Shown one piece after another: positions 59,863 through 64,000 of a stretch of 64,000 nucleotides of DNA. The DNA is from Paracentrotus lividus (lineage: Eukaryota > Echinodermata > Echinoidea > Camarodonta > Echinidae), in the NCBI GenBank assembly GCA_940671915.1, contig CALNVZ010003426.1, positions 40,043,217 through 40,107,216 of the forward strand, read 5' to 3'. Under the pieces are notes generated by a model. It searched no databases, was not told the origin of the DNA, and saw nothing but the letters and a program-made list of their open reading frames with translations. Made by a program: the position numbers and the translations under genes. Numbering within the stretch: the stretch's first letter is position 1; every line of letters begins with the position of its first letter.

Positions 59863-62800
59863 CGTCTACATTTGATTTATCTATGACCCCTAGTTTACAT
59901 ACAAGGCTTAGAATTTTTACAATGCTGACCACTGTGAATATATTATACTTGGTTTCTCATTTTATTTTTATTTTCGAGGTGTAAGAACCTTTACGCCGAC
60001 ATTGTCCCTAGTCATTTGTATACATATACTTCATTTCTTCTGAAAGGAATTACTTATACTATGTCTAAATTTTATCACTATTCATACTTGCTTAAAACTC
60101 TATGAGTCATCGCGTGTGAAGGATGCGTATTAATATAAATGATATTTTTATATGATAAATCAGTATATTAGCGTGGTGTCTTAAGGACTTATTTTCTAGA
60201 TTAGCCAGTATAATCTAATGTTAAAAGTGATCAGCTCCGAGGAAAATGATAGAAGCAAATAGCTGAATAACTATGAGCATATATTCTCTGATTATTCATA
60301 TAGGCAATCACTGTTGCGTATGATAATCTTGATTGCAATAGAAAGAAATTTAACAAGCGTAGGAATATATACTAATATAATCCTCATGACATGCAAAACA
60401 TGTGTAATAATGATGTGGTTGTAGCCAAAAACAACGCACAGGTACGAAACCAAAATCAACAAAAACACAATAAGACTGCACAATTATCTTTATCTATGAG
60501 TCGTGCTCACACATTTATACTATTATGAATTAAATTCTTTGCACGCCAGTATACCATTCATGTCAATAGTTGTAAAGTTCGGCTTGCCACGATCCTCCAT
60601 ACAAATGCAAAAACATGATTTCTCTTTATTGTCATTATCATTAAAGGTTTCAAAAACAAAACAAGCTTAGGAGCAAATTAAAAAAATTCCTTCAATTGAC
60701 TGGCTTAAAATTGTGAAAACACGGTAATTGGATTTCATCAGGGAGGTATAAAATGGATAAGTAATCAATGAAAATAAATTAACTATCAACTAGCAATCAA
60801 ATAATAATTATGTTCATATGTATTAGTGTATTTCCCACATAATTTGATAACATAACGAGAAATTTGTTTTTGATGCGTTAGCCTTCAGTATCATCAGAAC
60901 ACGCGAGAGGGCGCCTTGTATCGTCTCATGGATCCATGATGCTAGAGTTTAACGAAGGGTCGAACAAAAAGCAAACAAAACAAACTAGAAGGGGATAAAT
61001 AATAGAAAAAAGCTAAAACATCGACATTTAGGATTGCAGTACATATTCAAATAAGAAGACAGAAAGCTTTAGCTCCAGTATTAATTGGAAAGTGCAAAAG
61101 GGCGGGACGCTTTTTAAAATGGCTTCTTTAAGGATTATCAGTCAACAACAAAAATATGATATTAAATCAGGATCAAGTTAAAATTAAACCAAGGTGAGGA
61201 GGAGGCGGAGAATGGTATGTCGCTCTTTCTCCAATGATATATTCTTCTATTATTGCTCTGCAGTCAACTTTGTGATGTCTATGGGGAACGGACGAGGTAC
61301 AATGCTATAATAATTTCTATGACACTCATTTGTTTACTGAAATTTAAAAGAATTAATACAATATAATATATTACCTTAAAAAGTATGTTTAAACAATCAT
61401 TTAGGATAATTCTATTTTAGCTAGAGCAGTTATTATGGGAGACCCTGAGAGGTTATTATAATCAGTAATTTAAATTTGGAGACATCGATACATTCGGGAA
61501 ATCTATAAGTGACGATACAAAACATACAAAACTAAACATAAATAAAATAATTAAAACGTGCAACAACAGAGGTGACGAACAAGAAAAAACAAATTCAAAA
61601 CGTTTATCTTACCTCTGAAATAGGCGTCGATTCATGAAGACTGTCCTCGGCATGCGTACAGGAACGGAAGCCCCGCCCATCTTAAGTATCGGCTTACCAT
61701 CTCCCGATTACGTCACGAGTCTCGCTATAATGGCAGTAGTTACTATCCGTGTTTCGTTTATTGAATAGCTGATATTCTGATTTTTATTTGTTCGTTTCAA
61801 GCATTGCTTCATGAGAAAAGAATTGAGCTGTTTGGAATAATTTAAAGAAATTGAATATTCAAAAAAAGAGAAGAAAGGAGAAAAGACCCACAAAAAACCC
61901 ACATTAAAACAAATAAAAAATAAAATAATAGAATTTTTTAAAAATAAAAAGAGTAGTCCTATTAGTGATAATTAATAATCAAAATAAATAAACAATCCTT
62001 GATTTTGACAAAAGATGACGTAAATCAACCAAGGTGAAAAAAAAAAAAACAGAAAAAAGAAGAAGAAGTAAGAAGAAAAAAAAAGATCAAACCAATGAAT
62101 TACATGTACTCGAAATGCAGATACTTCTAATATTATGATCTATAGATAACCCGAAACTTCATGAATATAAGAAAAAAAACATAAACTGACGAATCTTCGA
62201 ATAGACGACTGACATAAAGTAACAGAAGAGAGAGGAGAGAGAGAGGAGAAACTTTTTAAAGAATTCATGAACTAAAAAAGGTTTTGGAATTTAAGGGTGA
62301 AATAAAAAAGAGAATAAGAAAGCGAGGAAGAACGTAACAAATTAAATATAATTGCTAGGCAATATAATATTTCAGAGTAGTAATTGTATTCGCCAAAGAA
62401 TGATACCAATAGAAGATAATATATTTTTGGTACCCCCTGAGAAAAGAGAAAGCGGCTGAAAAAAATATGCGCGGAAGTTGTCTTTGCGTATACTCATCTG
62501 CTCAAAACTGATATGAGTATCGTTCCCCGAGAAATATCGATTCATATCCAAGTCGATACTATCCATCCGATCAGGCATTCGATATCACACTGGCAGAGGG
62601 ACCGCCTTAGCAGGAGATCACTTTCTGCAATAAATAACATGCACATTAGAATATGTCCATGTTAGTATGATTGCTGCGCTACAATGTTATGTAGTTTCTA
62701 CTCTAAAGTGAACATTTCCTAAATGGAGCAGCCATGGGTATTGATACTTGTTTGGGATGCACAATATAGCTGATGTCAAAAGCCATGCTGCAATTCTAAA

Positions 62801-63038
62801 ATGTACTGACATTCATTTGAAATAAGAAATTTTTCTCGAATGAGTGAATTTGGAATCGTCCTTTGCCAAGGGAAACCCCATTCGCATTTTAGAGTTTGTT
62901 AAATAGATAACCCTATAGGCACATAAATTATGTAAACCCCATAAAACTGTTAGCACTACATTAAAAACTGACAAACTTTAACCCAAAAACAGATTAATAA
63001 GAGAGAGGTAAAAATTAAATAACATCATGATCACATAC

Positions 63039-63142
63039 CCTGCTAACATGATTGATCTGTTTGACTGCTTAGTAGTATGCTGCAATCTTTCCCGTATTGC
63101 AGAGGCTACATAGCATGCTAAAACAAGCAAAACTCCTTCATG
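63039..63142 (-). pseudogene. SM37 exon 1, noisy direct copy
   Basis: On the minus strand it starts atgaaggagttttgcttg and ends just before a degraded donor (gggtatgtg). Frame is lost by several single-base changes. The promoter features upstream (ccaatcag, gggcgtggcg) are also recognisable at about 63325-63410. Confidence 0.85.
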
Positions 63143-64000
63143 GTACGTCTCAAGTGTGGCCCGATTCTACTACTACTTTTTTCTTTAATTTCTCGAACTT
63201 CAGAGGAAACGGGTTCGATGCATCCACGGTACCAACAAACTCGAATGAAACCCTCAATTCGATACCTTGTAACCCTTGCGCATACTAGGCGTACCTAAAA
63301 GCCGTGTGCAACCACTGAAATTGGGCGTGGCGAAAAAGTTTCAGTATCGCCCTTCTGCGGCGCAGTTGTGCGCAGGAGCCGAAAGCGCTGTACGCAACTT
63401 TTGACCAATCAGAGAAGTTTGCGTGATGACGCACATCAGGCCTGGTACCGGGGGATTCGACGAAAGGAAAACCTGACTCATGGGACTTTGGGATGAGCGC
63501 ATAATACCCCTAATGATCGTGGACTTCCTGTTCGTGGAGAGTGTGTGCGCGAATAATTCGTGGGTGACCTGTGATATGAGGATAGAAAGCAAGAGAAGTG
63601 TTTGTGGCGGTGTGGAGAACGAAGGGCCTTCCTGTAAGCAACGTTCATTAAGTGTTTCAAGATTATTTCCGCTATAAGAATGAAGGGCCTCACTTTGCTT
63701 GATCCTCAAACCTAGTTAGCCCACACTGTCGTCCCACATGACTCAGTGGAAAAAAATGATAAAATGAATATATGACAGAATTATTTGAAGGTATACAATC
63801 TGTGAATAGTAAGATGAATGCTATTTTTGTGTGGGCCATTTGAAGTTATGACTAACGTACACGCGGAACACCCAAGCTGCGATGGCCAGATCATGCAGCG
63901 GGTAAAAAATAATGTATCAATAAGTTCTTATGATATTATAACTGGAACTATAGTAAATCATCGCTAATACTATTATTCATTATAAGAAATAATTATTCAT

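Larger units (their letters stand above)
57309..64000 (+). repeat. Direct, indel-rich copy of about 27480-33660
   Basis: Same orientation as the clean SM37 segment: exon 2 at 57495-59223, intron 59224-63038 (3815 bases against 3738), exon 1 at 63039-63142, then the promoter flank to the window end. Errors differ from those in the inverted copy, as expected for two independent passes over one molecule. Confidence 0.9.

Noticed and set aside
27480-64000. A real palindromic triplication of the SM37 gene (gene amplification)
   Set aside because: The fold-back point contains an adapter-like sequence, both extra copies carry dense frame-breaking indels everywhere, and they are longer than the clean copy. 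Read artefact explains all of this better.

Overview
The window is sea urchin (euechinoid echinoid) nuclear DNA. It is AT-rich, intron-rich and full of short foldback transposons and microsatellites. It carries the exclusively echinoid spicule-matrix genes SM50 and SM37 next to each other on the minus strand, an arrangement known from Strongylocentrotus purpuratus. The exact species cannot be read from the sequence.

Layout. 0-2.9 kb: transposon-rich intergenic DNA with a 997-bp foldback element. 2.93-4.71 kb (minus): an intact single-exon four-jointed (Fjx1) kinase gene, the only large unbroken gene here. 4.7-23.7 kb: no supportable gene; microsatellites, a TA-flanked MITE, a 183-base N gap at 8515-8697, and a 1.4-kb stretch present twice (about 6.95-8.38 and 10.83-12.26 kb). 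23.74-24.54 kb (minus): exon 2 of an SM50 gene. 25.08-25.34 kb: a TTA-flanked MITE. 27.64-32.80 kb (minus): a complete two-exon SM37 gene (signal peptide, C-type lectin domain, Pro/Asn/Gln/Gly repeats, EGTPV tail). 37.42-38.49 kb (minus): a third, frame-broken spicule-matrix-type lectin gene. 38.9-47.2 kb: foldback elements and a LINE reverse-transcriptase relic. 47.2-57.26 kb: an inverted, indel-riddled copy of about 27.49-36.8 kb. 57.31-64.0 kb: a direct, equally noisy copy of about 27.48-33.66 kb.

The most important observation is that the two extra SM37 copies are almost certainly not gene duplications. They meet head to head at 57.26-57.31 kb, and the spacer resembles a PacBio SMRTbell hairpin adapter. 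They differ from the first copy, and from each other, mostly by scattered single-base insertions and deletions, in exon and intron alike. The segment looks like uncorrected long-read sequence containing two passes over one molecule, used as gap fill. The duplication around the N gap at 8.5 kb may be another gap-filling artefact.

Biology. SM50, SM37 and the third lectin-like gene would encode secreted proteins occluded in the calcite endoskeleton made by primary mesenchyme cells. Fjx1 would act in the Golgi, phosphorylating cadherin domains of Fat/Dachsous. I found no new molecular system. The real biological questions are whether SM50 borrows the SM37 first exon, since no SM50 first exon is visible, and what the third lectin gene is.
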